Below, in pieces: positions 11,641 through 22,222 of a DNA stretch of 64,000 nucleotides. The stretch is from Periplaneta americana (lineage: Eukaryota > Arthropoda > Insecta > Blattodea > Blattidae), in contig NC_091117.1 of assembly GCF_040183065.1 (NCBI RefSeq), positions 122,160,226 through 122,224,225 on the forward strand, in the 5' to 3' direction. A program made the translations under genes and the position numbers. The notes under the pieces are model-generated. The model was given only the letters and a program-made list of their open reading frames with translations. It was not told the DNA's origin and did not search any database. Within the stretch, counting starts at the first letter, position 1. Each line of letters begins with the position of its first letter.

Positions 11641-11648
11641 CTTTTATA
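11641..11648 (-). promoter_or_regulatory. TATA box of the peritrophin-like gene
   Basis: TATAAAAG on the minus strand, followed 26 bases later by TCATAG, a possible initiator, and then by the ATGGCTG/GTAAGA exon. The spacing fits a TATA-driven RNA polymerase II promoter. Flanking DNA from 11649 to 12239 shows no gene. Confidence 0.55.
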
Positions 11649-12239
11649 TGTGTCACTAAGGGCCTGCCGGTATTTGAAGTTGAACCGTAGCGCTGATGTA
11701 ATTAATGCAACTCATTGGAAGAAGAATTGAAAATCTCGGTGATAATCAGCTGTCACACTCTCACATGAGAGACAGGAACATCATAGATTTCTTCCGATCA
11801 TAATCATTTGAAAGACACTGATTGAAAGATGCACTCAAGTGTCGCTAAGACAATTGGAGATGCATACAGCTCTTATTTCAGTTAGTAATAATGCAGTTAT
11901 GCTTACCAAAGTCAGTAATAAACTACTTTAGTTGAAGTTTTTAAATATTTTATTTCACTTCTTCCCTCGGAAATTTGCTTATATGTTTCATTTCGAGACT
12001 TGTATAGAGATTCAGTTATTAATATGAGTGATCTGCAATATTTAAAAAAAAAACTTTATGTGTTAAATATTTGCATAATACTCTCAGACTTGAGACATAT
12101 TTTAAAACCTTCGGAAAATATATTATTTATAATTATATTCATGTTAATTATTTAAGCACAATTGATAATACCAATGTACAACAATTGTCAAATAAATTTA
12201 AAAAAATTTATATTCTGATTCAATATTCTGAAATTAAAG

Positions 12240-13240
12240 GACAAGGAAACTAAGCAACCTTATCAGCTCGAAATTTCAAATAGGTTTGCTGCTTTAGCAA
12301 CTTCCGACGAAGTTGAGGGAGAGTTAGATGTTAATAGTGTGTGGGAGAATATCCGAGATAATATCAAAATTGAAGCTGAGCAGAGCATAGGTTATCATGA
12401 AACTAAGAAAAGGAAACCATGGTTTGATGAAGATTGTTCCATTGTAGTAGACAGATGCAAACAGGCAAAATTGAAATTCTCACAGGATCCAATTGAAAAG
12501 AATAGAGAGAAATATTTCGATGAAAGACGGGAAGCAAGTCGTACACTTAGGAATAAAAAGAGAGATTACTTGAAGAAAAAACTGAATGAGGTAGAAACAA
12601 ATAGTAAGAATAAAAACATTCGGGATTTAGATAAGGACATAAAGGAATTTAAAAACGGATATCAGGCAAGGGTAAACGTGATCAAGGATGAGAATGGTGA
12701 CTTGCTTGCAGACTCTCATTTAGTTCTGAACAGATGGAAAAACTATTTTGGATAACTAGGTACTAAATATACATAGGCCAAATGGAAAGAATCAGGACGA
12801 AATTCAAATGCAAACTGCTGAGCCATTTATACCCGAACCCACACTTTCAGAAGTCGAAATTGCGATAGAAAATCTGAAAAAAGCACACGTCTCCAGGTAT
12901 TGATCGAATTCCAGCAGTTAGGGATCACCAGTGTGGTTTTAGGCGTAATAGATCGACTATTGATCAGATTTTTTGTATTCGACAGATATTGGAGAAAAAA
13001 TCGAAGTGTAAGGGTACAGTACATCAGTTATTCATAGATTTCAAAAAGGCATATGACTCGGTTAAGAGAGACGTTTTATATAATATTCTTATTGAAATTG
13101 GTATTCCCAAGAAACTAGTTCGATTAATTGAAATGTGTCTTAGTGAAACTTACAGCAGAGTCCGTATAGGTCAGTTTCTTCTGATGCTTTTCCAATTCAC
13201 TGCGGGCTAAAGCAAGGAGATGCCCTATCATCTTTGATAA
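12240..13240 (+). pseudogene. Decayed LINE (non-LTR retrotransposon) pol fragment
   Basis: The translation gives the region before the reverse transcriptase (KPWFDEDC, EASRTLRNKKRDYLKKK, NGDLLADSH, NRWKNYF) and then, after a deletion near 12905-12920, RT motifs ([43 protein letters not shown] in another frame near 13200). A stop near 12899, the deletion and frameshifts show it is dead. The same family occurs on the minus strand at 31675-34495 and as a 3' stub at 44527-44745. Clade not assigned. Confidence 0.82.
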
Positions 13241-14510
13241 TGCAGGTGGGTAATCGATAGAAATATCATTTTACATTTTAATGAATTTATTTCGTGTTTA
13301 TATTTTTATTACAGTAATGTCAAAAAGACGAAAAAGCATGGCAGCGACTTGGTGAAAAGCGTAAAGCGTGTTGCAAGAGTGGGGATAATTTTCCCTACTG
13401 GCGTTCTGTTCTTTCAGATTTAACCGAAAGAAGATAATGATGTTCACGGAGACAGCAATTATAATTAGAATAGCAAAATTACTAGGAGTAAGTATTCTTA
13501 AGTATGCATTTCATGGTGATATTCAGTTTTCGGAGTTAGTACTAATAATTTCATGTGGCCAAACAAAATGCATTTTTAGGTTATGTCTCGTGAATCAATT
13601 GTTTAATCCAATAAATTTCATATTACCAGACAAAATATCTAACATGCCGATACCCTTCTCGTATAGTTTTCCTACGGAAATATGTTACAAATTATTGAAT
13701 TATTTAGAATAACCTTCCAACATAAAGGTAAAGTACGGTAAGGAAATAAGTCATTCAGTACGTAGGATCGTGTGATATCTGGTAACAGTTGGCAACACTG
13801 ACAAGACGGCAATACTTGCTGTTAAGGAACTATTCTTACTTGACCTTCACTATAAATACCGGTACATTTAAAAATACTGAATTCAGAGACTTCAACATTC
13901 ATTCATAGTTTTCTGCCCAAGAGCAGGTCTTTCACTGCACACCCAGCATTCTCCAATCTTCCCTATTTTCCGCCTTCCTCTAAGTCCGCATACGATCCAT
14001 GTATATTACCTTAATTGCTGTATATAATGTGATATCTTCTTCTGTCTTGACCTTTTTTTTTCGCAATTACCATTCCTTCCAGTGCTTTATTCAGTAGGTA
14101 GTTTCTTCCTAGCCAGTGACCCAGCCAATTTCTTTATCTCTTTCTGATCAGGTTCAGCATTATACTTTCTTCATCCACTCTTTCTAGCACTAAATTATTT
14201 CTTATTCTCTCTGTCCATTTCATACGCTCAATTCTTTTCCATATCCACATTTCAAATGCTTCTAGTTGTTTCTCTTCACTTCTTCATAAAGTCGATGTTT
14301 CTACCCTATACTCCATACAAAGCAGTTCACTAGTCTCTTCCTTAGTTCTCTTTGCGAAGGTCCACAGAAAATGCTCATTTTTCTATGAAAAGTTTCCTTT
14401 GTCATTGATACCCTCATTTTGACTTCCTGGCACTAGGTTTCAACATTAATACCGAAATAATAAAATGTATGTTCATGATGTAATACATAGATGAAATCTG
14501 TGCAGTATAC
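13241..14510. other. No supported gene
   Basis: Mixed AT-rich sequence. An ORF of 91 codons at 13437-13712 shows no recognisable domain. A CT-rich stretch runs from about 13900 to 14400. Confidence 0.45.
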
Positions 14511-14596
14511 AGAGTGTTCTGAAAAAAGGTTCCAATATTTAGAGAGGAGATAGTATGGACCGAAACAAAAAATTGAAGTCCTGAGTAATGAGGAAA
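14511..14596 (+). mobile_element. Terminal fragment of a DNA element, related to 18820-18935
   Basis: CAGAGTGTTCTGAAAAAAGG and the following CAATATTTAGAG match the reverse complement of 18935-18885 (CAGAATGTTCTGAAAAAAAG, CAATATTTAGAG). The two ends may be the termini of one element split by later LINE, hAT and other insertions, or two separate relics. Confidence 0.5.
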
Positions 14597-16575
14597 CTGA
14601 CAGGCTCTGACACTTACATTGACAACGACATGACTAAACAAGAAAGAGAAATTCAAGGTCAACTAAGGAAAATAGCAAAGGAAGAGAGAGACAAGGGAAA
14701 TACCGTAAACGTGGGATACAAGAAACTCATGACTAATGACAATGGGATGCCTTGCCTTACCAACAAAACACATAAACAGCCTAGAATGCGCACAACTGAC
14801 CAAGGAAGCGAGGAACGTCAAAGGATTAATAACAGCCACCCTAAACGTGGAACCTTAAGAATTGCAGAAAGGGAGACAGAATTAGACCATGTCATAGAAG
14901 ACACGAGATTTGATGTAATAGGCCTCAGCGAAGTAAGAAGGATAGGCGAGGCAATAATTGAAAAAAAAAAAAACGGGAACCTATTCAGCAATATAGGAGA
15001 AACCAAAGGCCAAAAAGGTGCTGACTTCCTAATTTACAGGGACATGAGGAAGTATATTTACGAGATAGTGGGAATCTCAGAAAGAATAACAGTTCTGGTA
15101 TTACACATAAACAACAAAAATGACGTTCATCTAGGCTTACGTCCTGACGGAGTCAAGCACCGAGGAAGAGATCGAAGACTTCTATGAAAAACTGGAGAGC
15201 GCATTAAGTCAACATAGAACACAGACAAACGTAGTCATAGGTGACTTCAACAGCAAGGTAGAAATACTTGAGAGCAAAGAAGAAACGAAAACAGGCCCTT
15301 ACGGCTTCGGTTGCAGAAACGAAAGATTAATAGATTACAACAAAGTCTTCTACTCGTTAGTTCATAATAATGTTGTACAGGCACTGAACAAACAAGAAGT
15401 CAAGAGTAAGTACGTCAGAATTCTACATCAGATCTACAAGCAATTCGACCTGGTGGGCGAGTTGGTATAGCGCCGGCCTTCTATGCCCAAGGTTGCGGGT
15501 TCGATCCCGGGCCAGGTCGATGGCATTTAAGTGTGCTTAAATGCGACAGGCTCATGTCAGTAGATTTACTGGTATGTAAAAGAACTCCTGCGGGACAAAA
15601 TTCCGGCACATCCGGCGACGCTGATATAACCTCTGCAGTTGCGAGCGTCGTTAAATAAAACATAACATTTCTACAAGCAAAGCTATGCAAAAATAAAGAC
15701 AGAGAGGGAAGGTGTCCCATTCCTTCTTGAAAGAGGAGTTAAACAGGACGACTCCATCCCCCCCCCAAACTGTTTACATCACTACTGGAGGGCGTTTTTA
15801 GAAACTTGAAATGAAACAAAAAAACAGTGAATAAACATCAATGGCAGAAGGCTAACAAATCTACGCTTCGCAGATATCATTCTGTTCGCCAGATCAGCGC
15901 AAGCACTTCACGAGCACTTCAACGAACTAAACACCCAGAGTAAGGCCATAGCTCTGACTGTGAACAGCGACGAAAGGAAAATAATGACCAATGGACAACA
16001 AACTTCAGTACAACTGGACGACACAGAACTACAATACGTCTCTGAATATAAGTACTTAGGACAACACGTAGCCTTCAAGCAGAACACAGACATAGAGATA
16101 AAAGGAAGAATAACATCGGCATGGAAGGCGTTCTGGAGTTTAAAATTCATATTGTTGGACAAAGCAATCAGGTTTGAGACTCTAGAGATCTGCATCCTAC
16201 CAGTAATCCTATACGGGAGTCAGACATGGGCTCTGTCTACGAAGCATTATGCAGCGATCCAAACTTGCCAGAGAGTCACGGTAAAAGACAAGCTACCTAA
16301 CGACAGTCTAAAAAAAACTGGCCAACACATCTGATTCAACAGAACGTGCCATGATGACGAAGTGAAAGTGGGGGGGGGGCACGTGACGAGAATGGAGCAC
16401 TCAAGATGGACGCATGCGACCACTATGTGGGACCCTTTACATCGGAAGAAAGAACCAGGGAAGACCACGATTCAGAAGGGCGGATATGTTTATGAAGACG
16501 ACGGGCAAACTGGTCAAAAAATCAAAGGACATATCTGAGTGGAAAGAACTAGGACTAATACGAACTAGAAATATT
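14590..16575 (+). pseudogene. Decayed LINE with endonuclease and RT remnants, split by a SINE
   Basis: The first part (to about 15187) reads as an APE-type endonuclease (DVIGLSEVRRIGE, GADFLIYRD, GISERITVL), then shifts frame into STEEEIEDFYEKLE and VVIGDFNSKV. After a deletion near 15370 it continues as RT (ALNKQEVKSKYVRILHQIYK, then after the SINE YAKIKTEREGVPFLLERGVK, then LRFADIILFARSAQALHEHF). It ends with the C-terminal region (YVSEYKYLGQHV, ILPVILYGSQTWAL). The catalytic YADD/FADD box is altered to FADII. Multiple frameshifts and the SINE make it inactive. It is a different family from the LINE at 12.2 kb; I think RTE-like but am not sure. Confidence 0.8.
15444..15669 (+). mobile_element. 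tRNA-derived SINE (family A) inserted in LINE; 11 bp duplication
   Basis: The head at 15447-15519 keeps a tRNA-like shape: GACCTGG pairs with CCAGGTC as a perfect 7 bp acceptor stem, with an A box TGGGCGAGTTGG and a B box GGTTCGATCCC. The body ends GAGCGTCGTTAAATAAAACATAAC. TCTACAAGCAA is duplicated exactly at 15433-15443 and 15670-15680. It splits an RT reading frame that resumes on the other side. Related copies are at 45240, 52160 and 59393. Confidence 0.93.
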
Positions 16576-16585
16576 TAAGAGTGTT

Positions 16586-16781
16586 ACAGAACGGCCCCGA
16601 GGTTCACTCAGCCTCCTATAAAATTGAGTACCGGGTCTTTCCCGGGGGTAAAAGGCGGTCAGAGCGTGGTGCCGACCACACCACCTCATTCTAGTGCCGA
16701 GGTCACGGAAAGCATGGGGCTCTACCTCCATGCCCCCCAAGTGCCTTCATGACATGTTACGGGGATACCTTTACCTTTTTA
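16586..16781 (+). mobile_element. Family C repeat (SINE-like), copy 1
   Basis: About 195 bp from CAGAACGGCCCCGAGG to GGGGATACCTTTACCTTTTT. It is nearly identical to 59981-60175 and recognisable in 26250-26500, where a tRNA-like head is attached. It sits just after the LINE ORF end, so it could alternatively be that LINE's 3' UTR. The short ORF across it is not a gene. Confidence 0.75.
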
Positions 16782-16919
16782 CAGTGTACAGTGTTAATAG
16801 GTTACAATTACGACTAGTGCTAGAAAGTATATATTAGTTTTAAAGGCATACAGACCGACAAAGTGAATCTCGCCCGGAATGGCTCACCAAGCAACCCCTT
16901 GTATAGGAGGCCTTAGCAA

Positions 16920-17280
16920 ATACCATTGCTTAAGAACAACACATCTTCCACTGTGAGCTCTTTGGCAAGAAACAAATTAGGAAACAGAAAGTAACCGTTT
17001 GTCACTACGTATTAATTTCGTGTCTGTTGAATAAGATCATGTTGGTAAGAACCAAAGAGTTTGTAATACTTACTAGAGACACATACCCGTGAGTGGCAGG
17101 CAAGAAAAATGTCACAAATTGAATCGGCTAGCACCCGCCATTAAAGGGAGTGTTTGCGGCGCGAAATTCGAAACTCTTTGGTAAGAACATGTTTTGTTTC
17201 TTGCCCAAGAGCTCACAGTAGAAGATATGCTGCTTTTACAGTGATGGTAAACATTTTGCTCATTACTGCTAGAACAAAAC
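16920..17280. repeat. Inverted-repeat segment related to 18700-18840
   Basis: ATCTTCCACTGTGAGCTCTT (about 16940) is inverted near 17200-17230 as AAGAGCTCACAGTAGAAGAT. The right arm plus the following TTTACAGTGATGGTAAACAT resembles 18765-18830 (TCACAGTATAGGAGATACAC...). It is probably a fragment of a dispersed element. Confidence 0.5.
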
Positions 17281-17446
17281 TTGGTCCGATTCAACAGATA
17301 CGAAACTAACTTACCCGGATGATACAGTAATAACTACTGTAGTATAGAATCAGTTTACGTACAATAGTACGATTACGAACTCTAACGTACTGTCGTCTAT
17401 TTAAATAATAAAGAAAAACGGCGCACAAATGTGCATTGGTAATGAT

Positions 17447-18373
17447 CAGGCTTCGAGACTTCGGACCCGATAGAGCAGTTCAGTGGGAAATCCGCATAAC
17501 GGCGTACTGAGTTTAGTGGTAAAGCGTACAGTGGGTGGGGGTACTGTAGAATGGATGCCAACAAATACGCAAAGGAAAACGCTCAGGATTTGAAGGTTCT
17601 GACGAATAATTTGGTTTTCATACAAACCTATTTTCAAACTGTGTCTGAAACTATTACACGGTTAGAAAAGTCAGAGCAAGAGATGCCAGAAGCCCTCAAA
17701 TTAATTGAGGAAATGACACAGAGAATTAATGAGACACCAAGTACACCAGTTACTGAACGTGTGAAACAGAAGTGGAAATCAATTTTATGTAAAAATAACG
17801 GATATGGAACATTGTGTAAGATAAACAGCAAATTAGTGGACATAGAGTTACTCGAGAATAAAGGACTGTCTCTTAGAGACTGCAATGATGTTAGGTTTTT
17901 TCGTTTTGCTCCTATCACGTCATGCGACGTAGAACGCAGCTTTTCACTGTACAAACTGTGTTTGGCAGATAACCGAAAAAGATTTACGTTTGAGACACTG
18001 AAAATGTATCTTGTAGTACATTGCAATTCGGTACAGTAACTGCACTTCCTAAAGGCGACCAATAAGATAAATGAATAAATTAAAATTACTACATGTTTAT
18101 TTCCACTATTAACACTGTGTTTAATTAAACACAAATGCTTATAACGACAGGAGAATAAATGCTTTTCACATTCTTTTGACATTGTCATTGTGTAATGTAT
18201 ATTTACTTTCAGAATGTACTTATGTGTGTGTTTCCCCATACTACCGTACTCTATTCTAAATAGCAACGTTGTTACCTCAACACATCTCTACCTTTCACTA
18301 CCTGCAGCGAGTCAACAACCTCTAGTACATGCACAGTAAACTTATTGTATCGGGTCCCAAGTCTCGAAGCCTG
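17447..18373 (+). mobile_element. hAT transposon derivative, 927 bp, intact ends and 8 bp duplication
   Basis: The ends CAGGCTTCGAGACTT... match in 25 of 26 positions as inverted repeats (right end ...AAGTCTCGAAGCCTG). The exact 8 bp duplication GTAATGAT flanks it (17439-17446, 18374-18381), as expected for hAT. It carries a single ORF for the C-terminal part of a hAT transposase (17551-18039). Confidence 0.93.
17551..18039 (+). CDS. hAT transposase C-terminal fragment, intact 162-codon ORF
   Basis: The ORF starts with its own ATG and runs to TAA without interruption. The last third matches the hAT C-terminal dimerisation region (FAPITSCDVERSFSLYK, FTFETLKMYLVVHCN). The N-terminal part (LTNNLVFIQTYFQTVSETI, TERVKQKWKSIL, GYGTLCKI) is predicted helical and charged. 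The DNA-binding and catalytic regions of a full transposase are absent, so it cannot transpose by itself. It could be a leftover of an internal deletion or a small dimerising protein; the second is speculation. A related, frameshifted version lies at 19806-20069. Confidence 0.72.
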   Translation: MDANKYAKENAQDLKVLTNNLVFIQTYFQTVSETITRLEKSEQEMPEALKLIEEMTQRINETPSTPVTERVKQKWKSILCKNNGYGTLCKINSKLVDIELLENKGLSLRDCNDVRFFRFAPITSCDVERSFSLYKLCLADNRKRFTFETLKMYLVVHCNSVQ

Positions 18374-18402
18374 GTAATGATATTAGTTTTTGTAATAGTC
18401 CA

Positions 18403-18935
18403 TTAGCGAGCTTGTTCTCTTACTGAAATTATATCGTTCACACAGATCACCACATAATACACATGTACACTCCACTGAGGGCTCGTGGAATCCTCGTCTT
18501 GCGCAAAGCTTATGACGAAGCCATGCACTGCCAGCCTAGTCAGGGAGCTCCTCATGCAGTTGTTCGGTTCCATCCATCTTCTATTCAGCATGGCGTCTGT
18601 AGCATAGAATTCTAAACTGATCTCAGCGCGCTTCCTCCGTCTACTCTGAAGAAATTCCACTTTCTGCCGGTTAAATGTCCTCTTGATGCTAATACAAACA
18701 AAGGTATGCTGTGTAAGACACGTGATAAACGACTGCATTGTTGCCTCAATTGTTTTTTTGCCAAAGATCTCACAGTATAGGAGATACACTGCTCTTACAA
18801 AGATGTTAAACATTTGCTCATTTCTCAGAAGGTATTAATTTTAGGATCCATGTTTATAAGACTTCTATTAGTTGTTTTAATGTATACTACCTCTAAATAT
18901 TGAAACTTTTTTTCAGAACATTCTGTATAAAACAA
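18403..18935 (-). repeat. Dispersed element fragment with a 136-codon ORF
   Basis: The minus-strand ORF at 18403-18813 (MFNIFVRAVYLLYCEIFGKK...) has no family I recognise. Its upstream DNA ends in CAGAATGTTCTG, shared with 14511, and part of it is repeated near 17200-17280. I treat it as part of a mobile element, not a host gene. Confidence 0.45.
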
Positions 18936-19414
18936 CATATTTGCATGTTTATACAGAATGAACCGTCAGCAATGTCATTAATTTCTGGGGATTATTCTTT
19001 GAGAAATTTCAAATAAATATGTTTAATAAAATTTTGCTCGCTTTTGCTTCCTTCTTGAGATAAAAATTGTTTTATATGACATATTTCAAAGCGTGTTTTG
19101 GGAAAGGCATTGATTTAATTCCCAATATGATAAGCCAGTTTAAGAGAACAGTGTATTATGAAAATAATGATTGAAAGAATTTTAGTTTTGTCCTTTGTAT
19201 GTGCAGAAATTTGATCCAAACAAATGTAACATTTTAAAATTTCTTTTCAGAACGAAAAGTTACAAATTAATGACTTACTTACGGTTCCCATGTATATTGA
19301 GTTACAATGTAATTATAACTTTCTTTTTTTAAATTCCATGACATTAATTATAAATTATGTTACTTTCATCGAGCAGGCTATTACTTTGTTACTAGTGGAC
19401 TGATGTATCATTAT
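18936..19414. other. AT-rich DNA, nothing recognised
   Basis: No ORF, RNA or repeat that I can support. Confidence 0.5.
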
Positions 19415-20475
19415 TAAGGCCGTGACATCGGTATATTTGTATTAGTTTGAAGGTGAACATACGACGCCGAACAGAATGTAGTCAACGTGTTTCAAGTACA
19501 GGCAGCGGAAGCGAATTTGACACACGCCTAAGCAAGCAAGTTCCGTGTTTTGTATACGATTATTGCGTATTATAAAATCGAGACAATATAATCATTGTAT
19601 ATAAGGGTTAACATCAGAAAGATCTAAATTGTTGAGGTCGAGAATAATTGTTGGAAATCATACTCAAATTGTCACAATTGTAGTAAAACATGTCTGTTTT
19701 TTTTTTTTTTGCATTACAGTTTTGGAATGCCGAAAACGTATATGGCGTATGATGATATAAGCAAGAAGGTGTGTGCGAAAATTAACACAGTTATACAATA
19801 AAACTATGGTTTCAATACATTGTGCAAAATTGCAAGAGTTTTGTCAGATGACAAGTGCGATTGTTATAAACTTGATGTAGAAATGGATGATGTGAAATAT
19901 TTTACATATGCGCCCTTGGTTTCAGCCGATGTTGAACGCAGTTTTTTCCGCATGTAAGGTTATACTATCCGACACTCGGCGGTCATTTTCATGTGAAACT
20001 TTGAAAATGAATGTTGTTGTTTATTGCAGCAGGAACCGAAACCAGGCGTACAACATGCAAGAAAAGTAAGGGACGGAATAGATGTGATAGAGAAATTAAT
20101 GTAACAGTTAAATATAGGGAAAGTAAAATTGTACGCCATATATGTTTTCGGCATTCTAAAACTGTAATGCAAAACTCAAAATATTAAAAAAATATATTTT
20201 TTTTTTCAGATATATTTTATCACATTTGTGACAATTTAAGTATGATTTCTCAACCTAACAGCATTTTAGACCTTTCCGATATTAACCCTTATATACAATG
20301 ATTGTATTGTCTTGAGTTTATAACACGCAATAAACGTATATAAAACACGGAACGTGCTTGCTTAGGCGTGTGTCAAATTCGCTTCCTCTGTCTGTACTTG
20401 AAACGCCAACTACATTCTTTCCGGCGTCGTATGTACACCTCAAACTAATACAAATATACCGATGTCACGGCCCTA
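19415..20475 (+). mobile_element. Foldback hAT element with arms of about 335 bp
   Basis: The left arm (about 19415-19752) and right arm (about 20141-20475) are inverted copies starting TA(A/G)GGCCGTGACATCGG. The flanks ATCATTAT (19407-19414) and ATCATTAC (20476-20483) look like an 8 bp duplication with one change. Both arms run inward through GCATTACAG, a splice-acceptor-like site, into ATGCCGAAAACGTATATGG, the apparent start of the hAT gene. The 5' end of the element is therefore present at both termini. Confidence 0.87.
19806..20069 (+). pseudogene. hAT transposase C-terminal remnant, frameshifted
   Basis: The translation gives GFNTLCKIARVLSDDK, YFTYAPLVSADVERSFFRM, then a one-base shift, then KVILSDTRRSFSCETLKMNV and VVYCSR to a TAA at 20067. 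This is the same hAT dimerisation region as in 17551-18039 but diverged and broken. It lies between the two long arms. Confidence 0.78.
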
Positions 20476-20834
20476 ATCATTACGTAAAAGTAATAGCTTG
20501 TTTTTTCCTTAGTATGGGGGAGAAATCCGAAAGCCTCCCTTGTACTTAATGTGCTTGACACGAATGGTAGTAACAATGATTTATGAGATAGGAACAATCG
20601 TATTCTTGTAGTATACTGTATATCGTAACTCAGATTTGTAGATACAACTTGCGCGTCTTTACGGTTCCAGTGAATTTCCATTGCAGAACTCTTCACCTTT
20701 TAATCCATTCCTCGAATGCGTACTACATAGTGATACGATCTGTTTGCCAATCACAATACTACATCACACGGTATTGTTTTGGGAAAATACTATTGAAATG
20801 ATGATAATGAATGTTGAAATGGAGAATGACTATA

Positions 20835-20990
20835 GAATGATAGAGAGACACAGGAGAACCCCGAGAAAACCCTCAGAAATCTTGGCGTTGTCCACCAAAA
20901 ACACGACTCCGCCGTCAACCAGATTCCCACCCAAGTCCACAGTCAACTTAAGTTAGTGCTCTACAAACTGAGCTGTTAAGACAATCAAGG
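20835..20990 (-). mobile_element. Degenerate tRNA-derived SINE
   Basis: Read on the minus strand, the head CAGCTCAGTTTGTAGAGCA is an A-box/D-arm-like sequence, followed by GGTGGGAATCTGG as a weak B box and TTTTCTCGGGGTTCTCCTGTG as a SINE-like body. I saw no clear duplication. Confidence 0.5.
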
Positions 20991-21864
20991 AAAGTCTATA
21001 TTAATCCCTGTAAACAAATGTTGTTCTAGAAAAAAAAATTTCAAGAAACAATTCGCGTTACAATGTATTCTTCAAGCTTCCAGTTTAAAGTAACAAACAA
21101 ATTTTAAAATGGGTGAATATCAGGGACGTCTTTTCAATTTTTTCTTAGGTTGGGGAAAAAGATTTTTAAGGAAGACCTTATAGGGGATATTTCGTGGCGT
21201 GCTCCCTCTCTCTTCCATCTGAAATTAACTATTTTCCATGCCATAAACTGGGGAAAACGTGACCGTAAGACAATAAATAAACAATGGACCATCTCATATT
21301 AACTGAATATATTTTAAGTACATTATTTCTTCTCAATTTCTTAAGTACTCGTACTTTAAGTCACACATAGGTCTCATAACATGGTTTATTATTATATTTT
21401 TATGGCAAAATTTTCCCCACTTCATAATAGCTTACACTTCCTGTTCTAGATATAATCTTAGTGCTAACCTCTTATCTTACTTATTCTATATGTAATTTAG
21501 ATGCACTTTCTGTTAATATGATGTAGTTGCGAACAAATGAACACAATACAATTTTATTGGTAAAGAGGTTTAAATTTAAATTAACAAAAAAAAACTTTTA
21601 ATTGCAATAGGTGACACCTTGGATTCATTTGAGCAAAGCCATTAACTAGCTCTCTTTTATTTCTTAAGCGTTTATAGAAGTGATTATTTTAATATCAGAA
21701 GTTCAGTTCTACATTTTCTCTCTAGCATTACTATTGAATTATCATTTTTTATAATCTTAAGCTTAGGGGAGCAATTGTTACCCTATCCTTCCAAGTTACG
21801 CTTCCTGTACAATTGTACCTTTCTGCAGTACGATCAATCCTAGGTAGAGCATTCAACACAACCC
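20991..21864. other. AT-rich DNA, nothing recognised
   Basis: No supported gene or repeat. Confidence 0.5.
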
Positions 21865-22222
21865 GTTGCCACGACCCATCTGTGACGAGACTGAAACGCT
21901 TGAACATGTGTTGAGTTTCTGCCGAAGAACTGAGTTACTGCGGAACAATCGCCATCACAGGGCAAGAACAAAGCTTACTGATATGCTAATACAACAGGGA
22001 TTATAAGTCCATGAATAAGTGCATTGTGTCTCGGAAGATGATTCAACAAGACGAACAGATATTGTTGTCATTGATAGAAAAAACAACACAGGAATAATAC
22101 TATACACAACAGGTACACAACAGCCAAAACTTACTGATAATGAAAAGAGACTGATCTATGAACTGTGCATTCCTTATTTTAGCAAGCAATATAACATTAT
22201 TGCTAATCCCATAACCTTTTAA
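21865..22222 (+). pseudogene. C-terminal remnant of an R2-like LINE (RLE-type) polyprotein
   Basis: Translated with one frameshift and two stops it reads CHDP, CDETETLEHVLSFCRRTELL, LRNNRHHRARTKL, VSEDDSTRRTDIVVIDRK and KRLIYELCIPYFSKQYNI. The Cys/His knuckle and the (R)xDI motif followed by a terminal IPY segment are what I associate with R2-type C-termini, where an endonuclease lies after the RT. The second acidic region seems lost (YTTGTQQ). I recognise only about 120 codons; the RT is not present upstream. Confidence 0.6.

Noticed and set aside
15447-15519. tRNA gene
   Set aside because: The acceptor stem and boxes are good, but the same head recurs in four copies, each followed by the same SINE body, so it is a SINE head.
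15481-15720. Minus-strand ORF resembling one at 59404-59586 on the plus strand
   Set aside because: Both are the same antisense reading of the family A SINE, so the similarity is not evidence for a gene.
16555-16740. Minus-strand ORF matching one at 59676-60134
   Set aside because: The shared part is the family C repeat; no independent coding evidence.
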